Positions 56,280 to 64,000 of a DNA stretch of 64,000 nt are shown in pieces. The first letter of the stretch is position 1. Every line of letters begins with the position of its first letter. Below the pieces are notes generated by a model. The model was not told where the DNA came from and ran no database searches. It worked only from the letters and a program-made list of their open reading frames with translations. The position numbers and the translations under genes were made by a program. The stretch spans positions 1 through 64,000 of the forward strand of contig JANSYN010000015.1 in the NCBI GenBank assembly GCA_024742415.1, written 5' to 3'. This DNA is from Gammaproteobacteria bacterium (lineage in GTDB: Bacteria; Pseudomonadota; Gammaproteobacteria; Pseudomonadales; Halieaceae).

Positions 56280-58610
56280 ATGCGTTTGCTCTCTGTTTCC
56301 CTACCGCTGCGCCTGTTGCAGGTTGTGGCTTTGTCCCTTTTTCTGCAGGCCTGCAGTGATGGCAAGGACACGGCGTCAAGCCCTGGCCCTGTTGGCCCTG
56401 GTCCGGTTGATCCCGGCCCTATTGACGAAGCCTCGGTCTTCGCGCTTGCCGGCGGTTGCTATCGCATCTCAACAGATGGCGGCCAGAGCTTTTTGTCTGC
56501 GCCGGTGGGTGGCCCGGAAGTCAGCTTTGACCTGTCCTCAGTGGTAACTACCAATACAGAGCAGGCCGACCGCTTCCGTATGCGCCCCTCAGACCTTGGC
56601 AGGTACCTGTTGTACACCGCAGACGGCAATTATCTGATGTCTGTCGATGCCTCGGTGCCGCAGGCCAGTCCGGCCTTGATGTCTGACACCAGGCTCGTTG
56701 ACGGTGAGGTCGTGATAGAGGACCGCATGCAATCTGAAGGTGAGTGGCTGCTGGAGGCAGCCCCCGGTGGGCGTTTTATGCTGCAGCATATTCTCAGCGG
56801 CAACTATGTGTCTGCCACTGGCTTGCTGAGCGCAGAGCCCGCAGAGCTGAGCTTTGAACAGACGGATGGCTGCGCACAGTTCCCCGAACTGAGCGTGGAC
56901 GCCACCGGCACCATTACCAAAACCGAGTTTGAAGATGGCGATGTGTTCGGTTTTGTAGAGACACACGCCCACCTGTTTACCAATCGCGCCTTCGGCGGTG
57001 GTGGCGCATTCCACGGCGCGCCGTTCCACCCGCTTGGCGTAGAGCACGCCTTGCCCAACTGTGAACTGAGCCACGGGCAGGGCGGCCGGCGTGACTTTAT
57101 CGGTTTTGCCTTCAACGACGGCTTGACCGGTTTCGATGATTTGCTGCCTTTGCTGGCAACGGGAGAGTTGAGTGAAGACGACCACATCACCGATGGCTAT
57201 CCGGACTTTACCGAGTGGCCTGCGGCGCCCTTCAGTGCCACCCACCAGATGCAGTACTACACCTGGATAGAGCGCGCCTACCTGGCCGGCCTGCGCCTGA
57301 TGGTGCAGCATGTAACCACCAACCAGGTGCTATGCCAGTTAGCGGTGGGTATTGGTGCGGCGCCGTTGCGTGACAGCTGTAACGACATGGTGACCGCAGA
57401 TCGTATTATTGAGGACACCTACGCACTCGAGCGCTATATCGATGCACAGGCCGGTGGTCCCGGCAAAGGTTGGTTCCGCATTGTCTTCTCACCCGAAGAG
57501 GCCAGAACTGAGATTCGCGCGGGCAATCTCGCAGTCGTGCTGGGCATTGAAACCTCAGATCTGTTCGACTGCTTCCTGGTGCCGTTCCAGGGCTTTACCC
57601 AGTGTACCGAGCAAGACGTGGTTGAAAAACTCGACAAGTACCATGCCATGGGTGTGCGCGTGTTATTCCCGGTGCACAAGTTTGACAACGCCTTCTCTGC
57701 CGGCGACGGTGATCGCCGCATCAGCGACATCGGCAATTTCGGCCACACGGGTCACTTCACCAACTTCGTGCCGTGCCCCGAAGAGTTGCTCACTTTCCCC
57801 GGCGGTTTCGATTCGGGCGGTGTTAACTTCGCGGATTTGAACATGCCGCGCGAGGTGTACGACTCACCACCCCCTGTGGACGTGAGTGGCTTTGACGCAG
57901 ACCCAATAGGCACTCTGTTTCCCTTTATTGGCCTGCTCGGTGGCGGTTCCCTGGAAGGCGAGTACTGCCAGAATCACGGCCTGACGGCGCTCGGCGAATT
58001 CCTCATCATGGAGATGATGAAGCGCGGCATGGTGCTGGAAGTCGATCACCTGCCGCGCAAGAGCTACAAACGCGCCTTTGAGATCATGCAGGAGTTTGAC
58101 TACCCCGGTGCTGGCACCCACGGGCGTAATAACAACGGCATTCTGTATGAGCTGGGGGGTATTTCGAAAAGTAACCTGGGGCGCTGCCGTTCGGCCGATA
58201 CACCTGCGACGATGGACGACCGCTTTCAGCAGCGCCTGCAGCTGATGCGTGACGTTGGCGCCTATCCGGCCGAGGGCTTCGGTTTTGACCTCAACGGTTT
58301 TGCCGGCGCACCCGGCCCACGCTTTGGGGAGCGCGCACGCTGCGGTGACCCGCAGACCGATGTCGGTATCACGTATCCATTTACCTCCCTCGCGGGCGAT
58401 ATCACCCTGCAGCGTCCGGTGGTGGGCAACCGCACACTGGATTTCAACACCGAAGGCATGGTGCATCTTGGCCTGGTGGCTGAACTCATTGAAGACGTAC
58501 GCCGCGACGGTGTCACCGACGAAGAACTGGAACCATTGTTCCGCTCTGCCGAAGGTTATCTGCGCATGTGGGAGAAGTCCGAGGCGCGCGGCAGGGCGAT
58601 CAGCCAGTAA
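56280..58610 (+). CDS. M19-dipeptidase-like lipoprotein hydrolase
   Basis: A 776-residue protein with a lipoprotein signal (lipobox LFLQAC, Cys about 25). A Pro/Gly linker leads to an N-terminal beta-rich domain (about residues 50-205), then a TIM-barrel-like domain. Metal-ligand candidates follow the M19 order: T-H-A-H (His229, His231), Glu424 in LGIETSD, His590 in VLEVDHLP, His614 in GTHGRNN. M19 enzymes usually have HxD, so HxH is a variation. It could be a membrane-anchored peptidase or amidohydrolase. Start ATG at 56280 has AAGGAATCC ahead. It is seven bases before the P450 start. Confidence 0.7.
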   Translation: MRLLSVSLPLRLLQVVALSLFLQACSDGKDTASSPGPVGPGPVDPGPIDEASVFALAGGCYRISTDGGQSFLSAPVGGPEVSFDLSSVVTTNTEQADRFRMRPSDLGRYLLYTADGNYLMSVDASVPQASPALMSDTRLVDGEVVIEDRMQSEGEWLLEAAPGGRFMLQHILSGNYVSATGLLSAEPAELSFEQTDGCAQFPELSVDATGTITKTEFEDGDVFGFVETHAHLFTNRAFGGGGAFHGAPFHPLGVEHALPNCELSHGQGGRRDFIGFAFNDGLTGFDDLLPLLATGELSEDDHITDGYPDFTEWPAAPFSATHQMQYYTWIERAYLAGLRLMVQHVTTNQVLCQLAVGIGAAPLRDSCNDMVTADRIIEDTYALERYIDAQAGGPGKGWFRIVFSPEEARTEIRAGNLAVVLGIETSDLFDCFLVPFQGFTQCTEQDVVEKLDKYHAMGVRVLFPVHKFDNAFSAGDGDRRISDIGNFGHTGHFTNFVPCPEELLTFPGGFDSGGVNFADLNMPREVYDSPPPVDVSGFDADPIGTLFPFIGLLGGGSLEGEYCQNHGLTALGEFLIMEMMKRGMVLEVDHLPRKSYKRAFEIMQEFDYPGAGTHGRNNNGILYELGGISKSNLGRCRSADTPATMDDRFQQRLQLMRDVGAYPAEGFGFDLNGFAGAPGPRFGERARCGDPQTDVGITYPFTSLAGDITLQRPVVGNRTLDFNTEGMVHLGLVAELIEDVRRDGVTDEELEPLFRSAEGYLRMWEKSEARGRAISQ

Positions 58611-58617
58611 GCGCAGC

Positions 58618-60111
58618 GTGGGTGAGAAAACCCCCGGTCACGCCGCCAGTGGAGTGGCGTGCCCGGCAGGCCTTGCAGATGTCGATCTGTTTGGTCCCGG
58701 CGCGCAGGAGCACTGGTATCAGGCGTATCCCATATTGCACCGCGAAGCCCCGGTGCACGTACTGCGCGGTGAGGGCATCAACGGCAACGACGCCTACGTG
58801 CTGACCTGTTTCGACGACATCGAACGCGTGGTGAAAGACCCACAGCGCTTTACGCCGTTGCTGAGTGTGCTGGTAGACGAGCTACAAGCCACGCTGGATA
58901 GCGGCGCACAACCGGCACAGGATCCCTCGCGCTTTGACATTGCGCTGAGCTCGGTGCGCACATTGCGCCCGACGCTGGCGCTGTGGCGAGCGCATCGCCA
59001 GGAACTCACCGACCCCTGGGTAGGCCCGGGCGCCAAACGCCATCGCGCAATGATTACAAGCGTTGCCGATGAACTGATTGACCGCTGGATCGCGGGCGAT
59101 ACCACAGTGCCGCCCACTCACACCACAACAGGCAACCGCGCCGCTGCGAACATTCATAACGCAGCTAATCCCGGCGCTGACAGTGGCCCGGCATGCTCGC
59201 TACCAGGCCCGGCACGTAAGGGCAGCGTCGAATTCATTGCAGCCTTCGCGCGGCCCTTGCCGCAACGGGTGATGGCCAATGTGTTGGGCTTTCCGCCCGA
59301 GGATGTACCGCAGTTGGCGCGCTGGGGTGCTGCGCAAGTCATGCAGTACGTGGTTGGCAGCGGTCCTTTGAACGTGTTGTCGGCTGAGCAGGCGGCCGTG
59401 CAGGCGCAGCAACTGGAAGGCTTCGCCGAGTATCTGCAAGACCAGGTAGCCAGCAAGCGCGCCAATCCCGCCGACGACATGATCAGCGCGCTGACGCGGG
59501 TGAAATACCAGGCGTTGGGGCGCAAGCTCACCGACGACGAGGTGTACGGCATTATTTATTTCATGGTGCTCGGTGGCCTTGAAACGACGCAGTACGCGTT
59601 AGAGGCGCAGGCACAATTGCTGTGTGACGACCCGGCGCTCTTTGCCGCGCTGCGGCGCACTCCCGGTAAGATACGCGCGTTTACCGAAGAGGCCCTGCGT
59701 CTGCGCGCGCCGACGCAGGGTTTGTCAACACGCCTGACCACACGCGATGAGCTGTTCCAGGACGTGCCGGTGCCTGCCGGTTCGATCCTGCATCTTCGCT
59801 TTGCGGCGGGGAATGTGGATCCGCGTCAGTATGACTGCCCCTATACACTGGATTTGAATCGCAAGGCTGTGAGCAAGCACCTGAGCTTTTCACAGGGGCC
59901 GCGCACCTGTCCTGGTGCCGGCATCTCGCGGCTTGAACAGGTGATTGCCTGGCAGCGGCTCTGTGAGCGCTTTGCAACGCTGTCCTATGCCCCGGGCAAT
60001 ACGTTGACACACCAGCCGGGCGTGATGTTGGGCACCTTGCAACTGCAGCTTGAATACACAACGGCGCAGCGCGCCGGCCACATTGGCAGTGGCAACGGTG
60101 GAAACGCTTGA
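58618..60111 (+). CDS. Cytochrome P450 with an unusual insertion
   Basis: A 497-residue P450. Motifs: I-helix GGLETTQ (residues 319-325, acid-alcohol pair E-T), ExxR in EALRLR (Glu358, Arg361), and the haem-thiolate region FSQGPRTCPGAG with Cys431. A low-complexity insertion of about 40 residues (about 160-202, Thr/Asn/Ala/Gly-rich) sits between helix D-like and the segment VEFIAAFARPLPQRV. No membrane anchor, so a soluble class I enzyme. Weak GTG start, seven bases after the M19-like gene; electron-transfer partners are not nearby. Confidence 0.85.
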   Translation: MGEKTPGHAASGVACPAGLADVDLFGPGAQEHWYQAYPILHREAPVHVLRGEGINGNDAYVLTCFDDIERVVKDPQRFTPLLSVLVDELQATLDSGAQPAQDPSRFDIALSSVRTLRPTLALWRAHRQELTDPWVGPGAKRHRAMITSVADELIDRWIAGDTTVPPTHTTTGNRAAANIHNAANPGADSGPACSLPGPARKGSVEFIAAFARPLPQRVMANVLGFPPEDVPQLARWGAAQVMQYVVGSGPLNVLSAEQAAVQAQQLEGFAEYLQDQVASKRANPADDMISALTRVKYQALGRKLTDDEVYGIIYFMVLGGLETTQYALEAQAQLLCDDPALFAALRRTPGKIRAFTEEALRLRAPTQGLSTRLTTRDELFQDVPVPAGSILHLRFAAGNVDPRQYDCPYTLDLNRKAVSKHLSFSQGPRTCPGAGISRLEQVIAWQRLCERFATLSYAPGNTLTHQPGVMLGTLQLQLEYTTAQRAGHIGSGNGGNA

Positions 60112-60175
60112 AACGGTTGCCGCTGACGTTTGCCCCTGTTAGCGTCTGCATCAGCCCATTGCACGAGAGTTTTTT

Positions 60176-60586
60176 ATGAGCACGCTCCTGGCCAAAATCC
60201 AGATTGTTTCCGGGAAGGAGGCAGTATTTGAGGAGGTGATGTCGTCGATGTACCGGCAGACCCACGACCGCGAAGAGGGCGTGCTGCGCTACGAGTACTG
60301 GCGTGGCAGCAAGCCGGGGTTTTATTACTGCCTGCTGTCCTTTGACAGCAGCGTTGCCTTCTGGCGCCACCAGGCATCGGATCATCATGAAGGCGAGATG
60401 CGCCGTTTTCAGGAGTGCATCGCTGAACTGGATCTCGAAGTGATCGACCCTGTGTCGCAGGCATCACCGCTGCCGGTTACTCGTTCCACGCCCTGCCCGG
60501 AGAGTGAGCCCGAGGCGGTGCGCGAGCAAGCCGAGTTGTTTCCCATTGTCCTGGCGAACTGGTGGCGGGCTCTGCGTTTGCAATAA
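60176..60586 (+). CDS. ABM-domain (monooxygenase-like) protein
   Basis: A 136-residue protein. Residues 1-95 match the antibiotic-biosynthesis-monooxygenase dimeric alpha-beta barrel: LAKIQIVSGKEAVFEEVMSS, then REEGVLRYEYWRG and SFDSSVAFWRHQASDHHEGEMRRF. ABM proteins act as small oxygenases or haem-degrading or binding proteins. The last 40 residues form a variable tail. It is 65 bases after the P450 and likely transcribed with it. Function in the cluster unknown. Confidence 0.72.
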   Translation: MSTLLAKIQIVSGKEAVFEEVMSSMYRQTHDREEGVLRYEYWRGSKPGFYYCLLSFDSSVAFWRHQASDHHEGEMRRFQECIAELDLEVIDPVSQASPLPVTRSTPCPESEPEAVREQAELFPIVLANWWRALRLQ

Positions 60587-60658
60587 CACAGGCAGTGCAT
60601 GTGCCGAAATAGCGTCAAAAGTATCTGCAGAAAAACTGCAATAGCCTCTGCACTGACT

Positions 60659-60694
60659 CTGCAATAACCCCCGCAATAACCCCTGCAACTGCCC
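60659..60694. repeat. Three 12-base tandem repeats
   Basis: CTGCAATAACCC at 60659-60670, CCGCAATAACCC at 60671-60682, CTGCAACTGCCC at 60683-60694. They lie between the convergent ABM and ThuA-like genes, with looser copies of CTGCA just upstream from 60626. Confidence 0.7.
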
Positions 60695-60738
60695 GCGCGG
60701 TTACAGCATAAGCCGCAGCTGTCGCCCCTGCACCAGAG

Positions 60739-61578
60739 TCACCGGCGTGCCTGCTGGTTGCGCTGCCTGGCCCAGTCTTTCGCCGCGCGGCTGGCCACCC
60801 ACGCTATGGCGTTGTGCACCAGTTGTTGAAAGTGCGGGTTGGCAAGGGCTTTGCTGTCATCGCCGCCCTGCAAATAGACGATCGGGCTGTTGCCCCAGTG
60901 TTTCACCCAGCCCACCAGCGGGCTGCCATCCGGGTGTGACCAACCACTGCGTGAGTGCATCTTGCCTGCCAGCGCCTGCGACGCCGAATAAAAATGACGC
61001 GCCGTAAAGTCGTAGTTGCTGCCAAGCAGGGGTATGACGTCTTCGCTCAGCACGGGGCACAGGTACAACTCGTCCACCATCTCGAAGTGGCGCGGCAGGC
61101 CCGACGTGACCGGGTGGTCTGCGAGCACCGACACGGTGTGCTTAACCTCGTGGCGATAGCCTGAATCCGGCCAGTGCTGGCCGCGTAGTTGAGCACCCCG
61201 ATAGTGGAAGCGCCCGCCGATAATTTCTGCAAAGGTCTCCCAGGCCGGCCATGCGGCCAGCGCGTGGTGCATAAACACCACACCGATACCGGCCTCGAGC
61301 ATGGCCAGGTAGTTCTCGATGAAGCCCGGAGGCGGTGGCACCAGGCCGGGTGGGTCTTCGGTCGTGAAGTCAACGCCGGGCATGTCATAACACAACAGTG
61401 CGTCAAACCCGGCAGCGGTGGTCGAGTTCAGCAGGCGCTGGGCAACAGGCTGCTCAACGTGTGTAACGTCAAAGTCTTGCAGCGTGGCGGTAAGTTGATG
61501 AAAGGCGTCACGGTCGTAGGGGTGACCGCGCGCAGTCGTCAGCAACTTCTGCCTTGCTCCATAGTGAATGATATCCAT
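60739..61578 (-). CDS. ThuA-like domain protein
   Basis: A 279-residue ThuA (trehalose-utilisation)-like protein of the glutamine-amidotransferase-like fold. Seen: GIGVVFMHHALAAWPAWETFAEIIGG near residue 95, the EVKHTVSVLADHPVTSGLP segment, and the C-terminal PLVGWVKHWGNSPIVYLQGGDD. The nucleophile Cys of true amidotransferases is absent at the expected place. Function is unclear; members often sit in sugar or secondary-metabolism clusters. It ends just before a CurA-like gene running in the same direction. Confidence 0.75.
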   Translation of the reverse strand: MDIIHYGARQKLLTTARGHPYDRDAFHQLTATLQDFDVTHVEQPVAQRLLNSTTAAGFDALLCYDMPGVDFTTEDPPGLVPPPPGFIENYLAMLEAGIGVVFMHHALAAWPAWETFAEIIGGRFHYRGAQLRGQHWPDSGYRHEVKHTVSVLADHPVTSGLPRHFEMVDELYLCPVLSEDVIPLLGSNYDFTARHFYSASQALAGKMHSRSGWSHPDGSPLVGWVKHWGNSPIVYLQGGDDSKALANPHFQQLVHNAIAWVASRAAKDWARQRNQQARR

Positions 61579-61587
61579 GGCTGCAGA

Positions 61588-62604
61588 TCAGTGCCTCACG
61601 GCAACCAGCTGTTTGCCGATGTTGCTGCCCCGAAACAGGCCGATGAGCGCGTGGGGTAGCGCTTCAAAGCCCTCGGCAATGGTTTCCTTGCTGCGCAGCT
61701 GGCCGCTTGCCAGCAGTTGGCTCAATGCCTGCGACGCTTCACCAAAACGTGCGGCGTAATCGATAACAATGAAACCTTCCATGCGCGCGCGTCGATACAC
61801 CAGGTTGAAGTAATTGGCAGGCCCTGGAATGGGCCCGGTCTGGTTGTAGCGCGAAATCCCGCCGCACAGGACGACGCGTGCGCGGTCTGCCAGGTTGGCC
61901 AGCGCTGCATCCAGAATGTCACCGCCCACGTTGTCAAAGTAAACATCCAGGCCATCGGGACACAGCTGCGCAATGCGTGCTGCGCTGTCCTCATGCTTGT
62001 AATCGATGGCCCCGTCAAAGCCGAGCTCCGAAACCAGCCACGCGCACTTTTCGGGGCCGCCGGCAATACCTATCACGCGCGCGCCCTGCAGCCTGGCCAG
62101 TTGTCCGGCAACCGAGCCGGTGGCCCCGGCAGCGCCAGAGACCAGCACGGTGTCACCTTTCCCGGGCTTGCCGATCTCCAGCATGCCGAAGTAGGCCGTC
62201 AGCCCGGTGATGCCCAGAACGTTCAGGCCGTTGCTCAGCGAAACGCCCTGCGGAAGGGCTCGCACCGGCATCGACTTGCCATCGGTCACCATGTAGCGCT
62301 GCCAGCCAACGTGACCGGTCACGGCTGTGCCCACGGGGAACTGTGCATTGTTGGATGCGATCACCACGCCGGCACCCTGGCCGCGCATCACTTCGCCAAT
62401 TTCGACCGGCGCGATGTAGTCTACTCGCGCCTCGATCCAGCCCTTCATGGCAGGCTCTACGGCCAGGTAATGCACCTCTACGAGGAATTCGCCGGGGCCG
62501 GGCTCCGGCATGGGCGCATCCATGAGCGTGAAGTCGCTGGGTTTGATCTCTCCCTGTGGCCTGGCGGCGAGCAGGAACTGCTGGTTCGTGGTGTCTGTGT
62601 TCAT
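61588..62604 (-). CDS. MDR-family NADP-dependent oxidoreductase (CurA-like)
   Basis: A 338-residue quinone-oxidoreductase-like MDR enzyme. The cofactor loop is VSGAAGATGSVAGQLARLQGARVIG near residue 151, with TGLTAYFGMLEIG before it. NVGGDILDAAL and RMEGFIVIDYA are typical of the CurA/alkenal reductase group. It reduces an activated alkene using NADPH; substrate unknown. ATG at 62604 chosen; upstream frame to 62640 is extra. It precedes the ThuA-like gene by nine bases, so an operon. Confidence 0.88.
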   Translation of the reverse strand: MNTDTTNQQFLLAARPQGEIKPSDFTLMDAPMPEPGPGEFLVEVHYLAVEPAMKGWIEARVDYIAPVEIGEVMRGQGAGVVIASNNAQFPVGTAVTGHVGWQRYMVTDGKSMPVRALPQGVSLSNGLNVLGITGLTAYFGMLEIGKPGKGDTVLVSGAAGATGSVAGQLARLQGARVIGIAGGPEKCAWLVSELGFDGAIDYKHEDSAARIAQLCPDGLDVYFDNVGGDILDAALANLADRARVVLCGGISRYNQTGPIPGPANYFNLVYRRARMEGFIVIDYAARFGEASQALSQLLASGQLRSKETIAEGFEALPHALIGLFRGSNIGKQLVAVRH

Positions 62605-62620
62605 GTGGCAATCCTGTGCG

Positions 62621-63577
62621 TCACTGATCAAAGTCTGCAAGATCGATGCTGAAAATCTCGAAGGGTGGGTTCAGGGGTTGCTCCAGCACAAAGCTGGTTA
62701 CGTCGCTCTTGATCACGTACAGCGCAGACTCTGCGGCTGTGCCCGTGGACAGCCCGCTGATCTGGGGTAAGACGGTGACGGTCCCGCTGCGGCCATCGGC
62801 GCCAAGGCGCGTGCGGCTGACGCTGCTGTTAGACACTGAATAAATATCGCCATCCAGTTCTACCAGACCATCGGGGGCGGGCAGGGTGTCACCCGATAAG
62901 GCCACTTCGGTGATGCTGGCGGCGTTGGGCAGAGCAACACGCAACAGCGCCGCCGGGAAAAATCGTGCGACGATCAGCGCGTTGCCATCTGCGGTGACGG
63001 TAATGCCGTTGAGGCCAAGGCCTTGGCCGGTCAGGTCGGTGAACAGTGGGTCGCTGGCAAAGACTTCACCCTCCCCGGAGGTCGGGTCAAGCCTGTAGAG
63101 GTTGGGGTTGTCGGGGTCGGTGACATAAACGAAGCCGTCTGGCGCGATCGCCAGGTCATTACAGCTGCCATTGGTGCTCAGGGCACCCAGCAGGAACTCC
63201 ATCGTTTGTTCGGCACTGTCCAGGTCGTATACCGCGATACGATCATCCAGGGTGTCCAGGCGTTGGGTACATACCCACAGTTGCCGCTGGCTGGCAGCGA
63301 CCTTGGCGCCGCCAATCCTGACGTTGTTGTCCGCAGCCCTGAAAATACGCTCCGTGCCATCGGCATCAACACGGGTGATGCTGCCACCTTGCAGGCTGGT
63401 TGCGTAAAAGGCCCTGTCAATCGGGTCAAATGCGATCCCTTCCGGTACGCTGTCCGGGCTGCTCAGCACGTAGCGCGCGAGCAGTGGCGCTGCGTTGGCG
63501 GGGCTATCGTTGCCGTCACTGCAGCCAGTGAGCAATACCAGCACGGCGAGGGCGTAAAGGGTGAGTGTGTGTTTCAT
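62621..63577 (-). CDS. SMP-30/gluconolactonase-like beta-propeller lipoprotein
   Basis: A 318-residue protein with a lipoprotein signal (MKHTLTLYALAVLVLLTGCSDG, Cys near 19). The body looks like a six-bladed propeller: PEGIAFDPIDRAFYATSL, CNDLAIAPDGFVYVTD, GLGLNGITVTADGNALIV. SMP-30 family lactonases use Glu/Asn/Asp ligands at such positions (PEG, ND, NGI). Probably periplasmic or outer-membrane anchored. It ends 16 bases before the CurA-like gene on the same strand. Confidence 0.8.
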   Translation of the reverse strand: MKHTLTLYALAVLVLLTGCSDGNDSPANAAPLLARYVLSSPDSVPEGIAFDPIDRAFYATSLQGGSITRVDADGTERIFRAADNNVRIGGAKVAASQRQLWVCTQRLDTLDDRIAVYDLDSAEQTMEFLLGALSTNGSCNDLAIAPDGFVYVTDPDNPNLYRLDPTSGEGEVFASDPLFTDLTGQGLGLNGITVTADGNALIVARFFPAALLRVALPNAASITEVALSGDTLPAPDGLVELDGDIYSVSNSSVSRTRLGADGRSGTVTVLPQISGLSTGTAAESALYVIKSDVTSFVLEQPLNPPFEIFSIDLADFDQ

Positions 63578-63629
63578 GGCGAGTCCTTGCGGAAGTGGGG
63601 GGTGAATTCCGGTTTGATGATGCGTTTTT

Positions 63630-63668
63630 GCTTCTCGTTAGTGCTTCTCGCTAGTGCGGCTCGTTGGT
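63630..63668. repeat. Three 13-base tandem repeats
   Basis: GCTTCTCGTTAGT (63630-63642), GCTTCTCGCTAGT (63643-63655) and GCGGCTCGTTGGT (63656-63668), with two to four mismatches between copies. In an intergenic region upstream of the SMP-30-like gene. Confidence 0.6.
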
Positions 63669-63783
63669 GCATCTGGTGGTAGCGTGTTGTTTCTACGTGG
63701 CCCCCTGACGTGCCAATGAATCACGAGGTGCGCTCCTCTTGTTCTTGTGCTGTGGCTCGATACTGGCTGGCCGATACTGCTTC

Positions 63784-64000
63784 TCAAACCCAGGGCTCGA
63801 TGTTCTGCTCACAGCAGCGTACTGGCTGCCTGTGGCCGGTGCGCAGATTCGCCAGCTGACTAGGGTGCAGTGCGATGGCCCGGCCATCGATGTTCAAAAT
63901 ACCGCATGCCAAGTGTAGCTGCCACCGGCCAGTTTGCCGAGCCGCCTGCGATTGCAGGCGTCGGCTTGATCTCGCAAGACAGTGCCGCCTGGCTTTATCG
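63784..64000 (-). CDS. Possible C-terminal end of a gene running off the right edge
   Basis: A minus-strand frame of 71 sense codons, open to the window edge and ending TGA at 63784-63786. The last residues read LHPSQLANLRTGHRQPV and then a short tail. No family recognised. An overlapping minus-strand frame stopping at 63894 is also open to the edge, so the choice of frame is uncertain. Confidence 0.2.
   Translation of the reverse strand, partial: DKARRHCLARSSRRLQSQAARQTGRWQLHLACGILNIDGRAIALHPSQLANLRTGHRQPVRCCEQNIEPWV

Larger units (their letters stand above)
63578..64000. other. Region to the window end with no confident gene
   Basis: This 423-base stretch contains three tandem 13-base repeats (63630-63668). 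Several overlapping open frames are present. The 64-codon frame at 63693-63887 on the minus strand has no protein character. A minus-strand frame that is open to the right edge and stops at 63784 is described separately. No promoter or terminator was recognised. Confidence 0.5.

Noticed and set aside
61717-62652. 311-codon plus-strand frame opposite the CurA-like gene
   Set aside because: Overlaps a recognisable MDR enzyme along its whole length.
63693-63887. 64-codon minus-strand frame near the right edge
   Set aside because: No ribosome binding site, no hydrophobic or domain-like pattern, and competing open frames overlap it.

Overview
The window is about 64 kb of chromosome from a Gram-negative gammaproteobacterium of fairly high GC. 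The ribosomal-protein gene order, the uvrA / MFS / ssb arrangement, fabA-fabB, ManC/ManB-type sugar enzymes, several acyl-CoA dehydrogenases and a wax-ester synthase together suggest a marine, lipid-oxidising lineage (Halieaceae/OM60-NOR5-like). That placement is inference from gene content; no rRNA or tRNA lies in the window.

Left part (1-14.9 kb): the 3' end of tuf with its terminator, an oppositely oriented TM2-domain membrane protein gene, then the unbroken S10-spc-alpha series rpsJ-rplCDWB-rpsS-rplV-rpsC-rplP-rpmC-rpsQ-rplNXE-rpsN-rpsH-rplFR-rpsE-rpmD-rplO-secY-rpmJ-rpsMKD-rpoA-rplQ. Good sigma70 promoters precede rpsJ and rpsM, and a rho-independent terminator follows rplQ.

Middle part (15-46.7 kb): a Stf0-like sulfotransferase; uvrA facing away from an MFS transporter and ssb; a short-chain dehydrogenase with moaB and moeA; fabB-fabA for unsaturated fatty acids; a sugar-nucleotide block (manC, galU, manB, convergent pgi) that would feed GDP-mannose and UDP-glucose into polysaccharide synthesis; ispB facing away from rplU-rpmA-obgE-proB; an aldehyde dehydrogenase with a TetR-like operator; a ZIP metal transporter; hemH; an acyl-CoA dehydrogenase / glutathione transferase / acyl-CoA dehydrogenase pair operon; and two tandem ABC1/UbiB-family kinases.

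Right part (46.7-64 kb) is accessory. It opens with a low-GC secreted hypothetical protein whose flanks look like an integron cassette, followed by an amidohydrolase, a small membrane protein and an RDD protein. On the minus strand lie an MFS transporter, nagA, an M3 peptidase lipoprotein and a wax ester synthase/DGAT. Next come a standalone 35-codon gene or small RNA with its own terminator, an M19-like lipoprotein hydrolase next to a cytochrome P450 and an ABM-domain protein, and convergent ThuA-like, CurA-like oxidoreductase and SMP-30-like lipoprotein genes. I saw no CRISPR array, insertion sequence, phage gene or tRNA. The least explained items are the cassette-like unit at 46.88-47.64 kb, the mini-transcript at 55.68-55.84 kb and the HxH M19-like lipoprotein / P450 pair.
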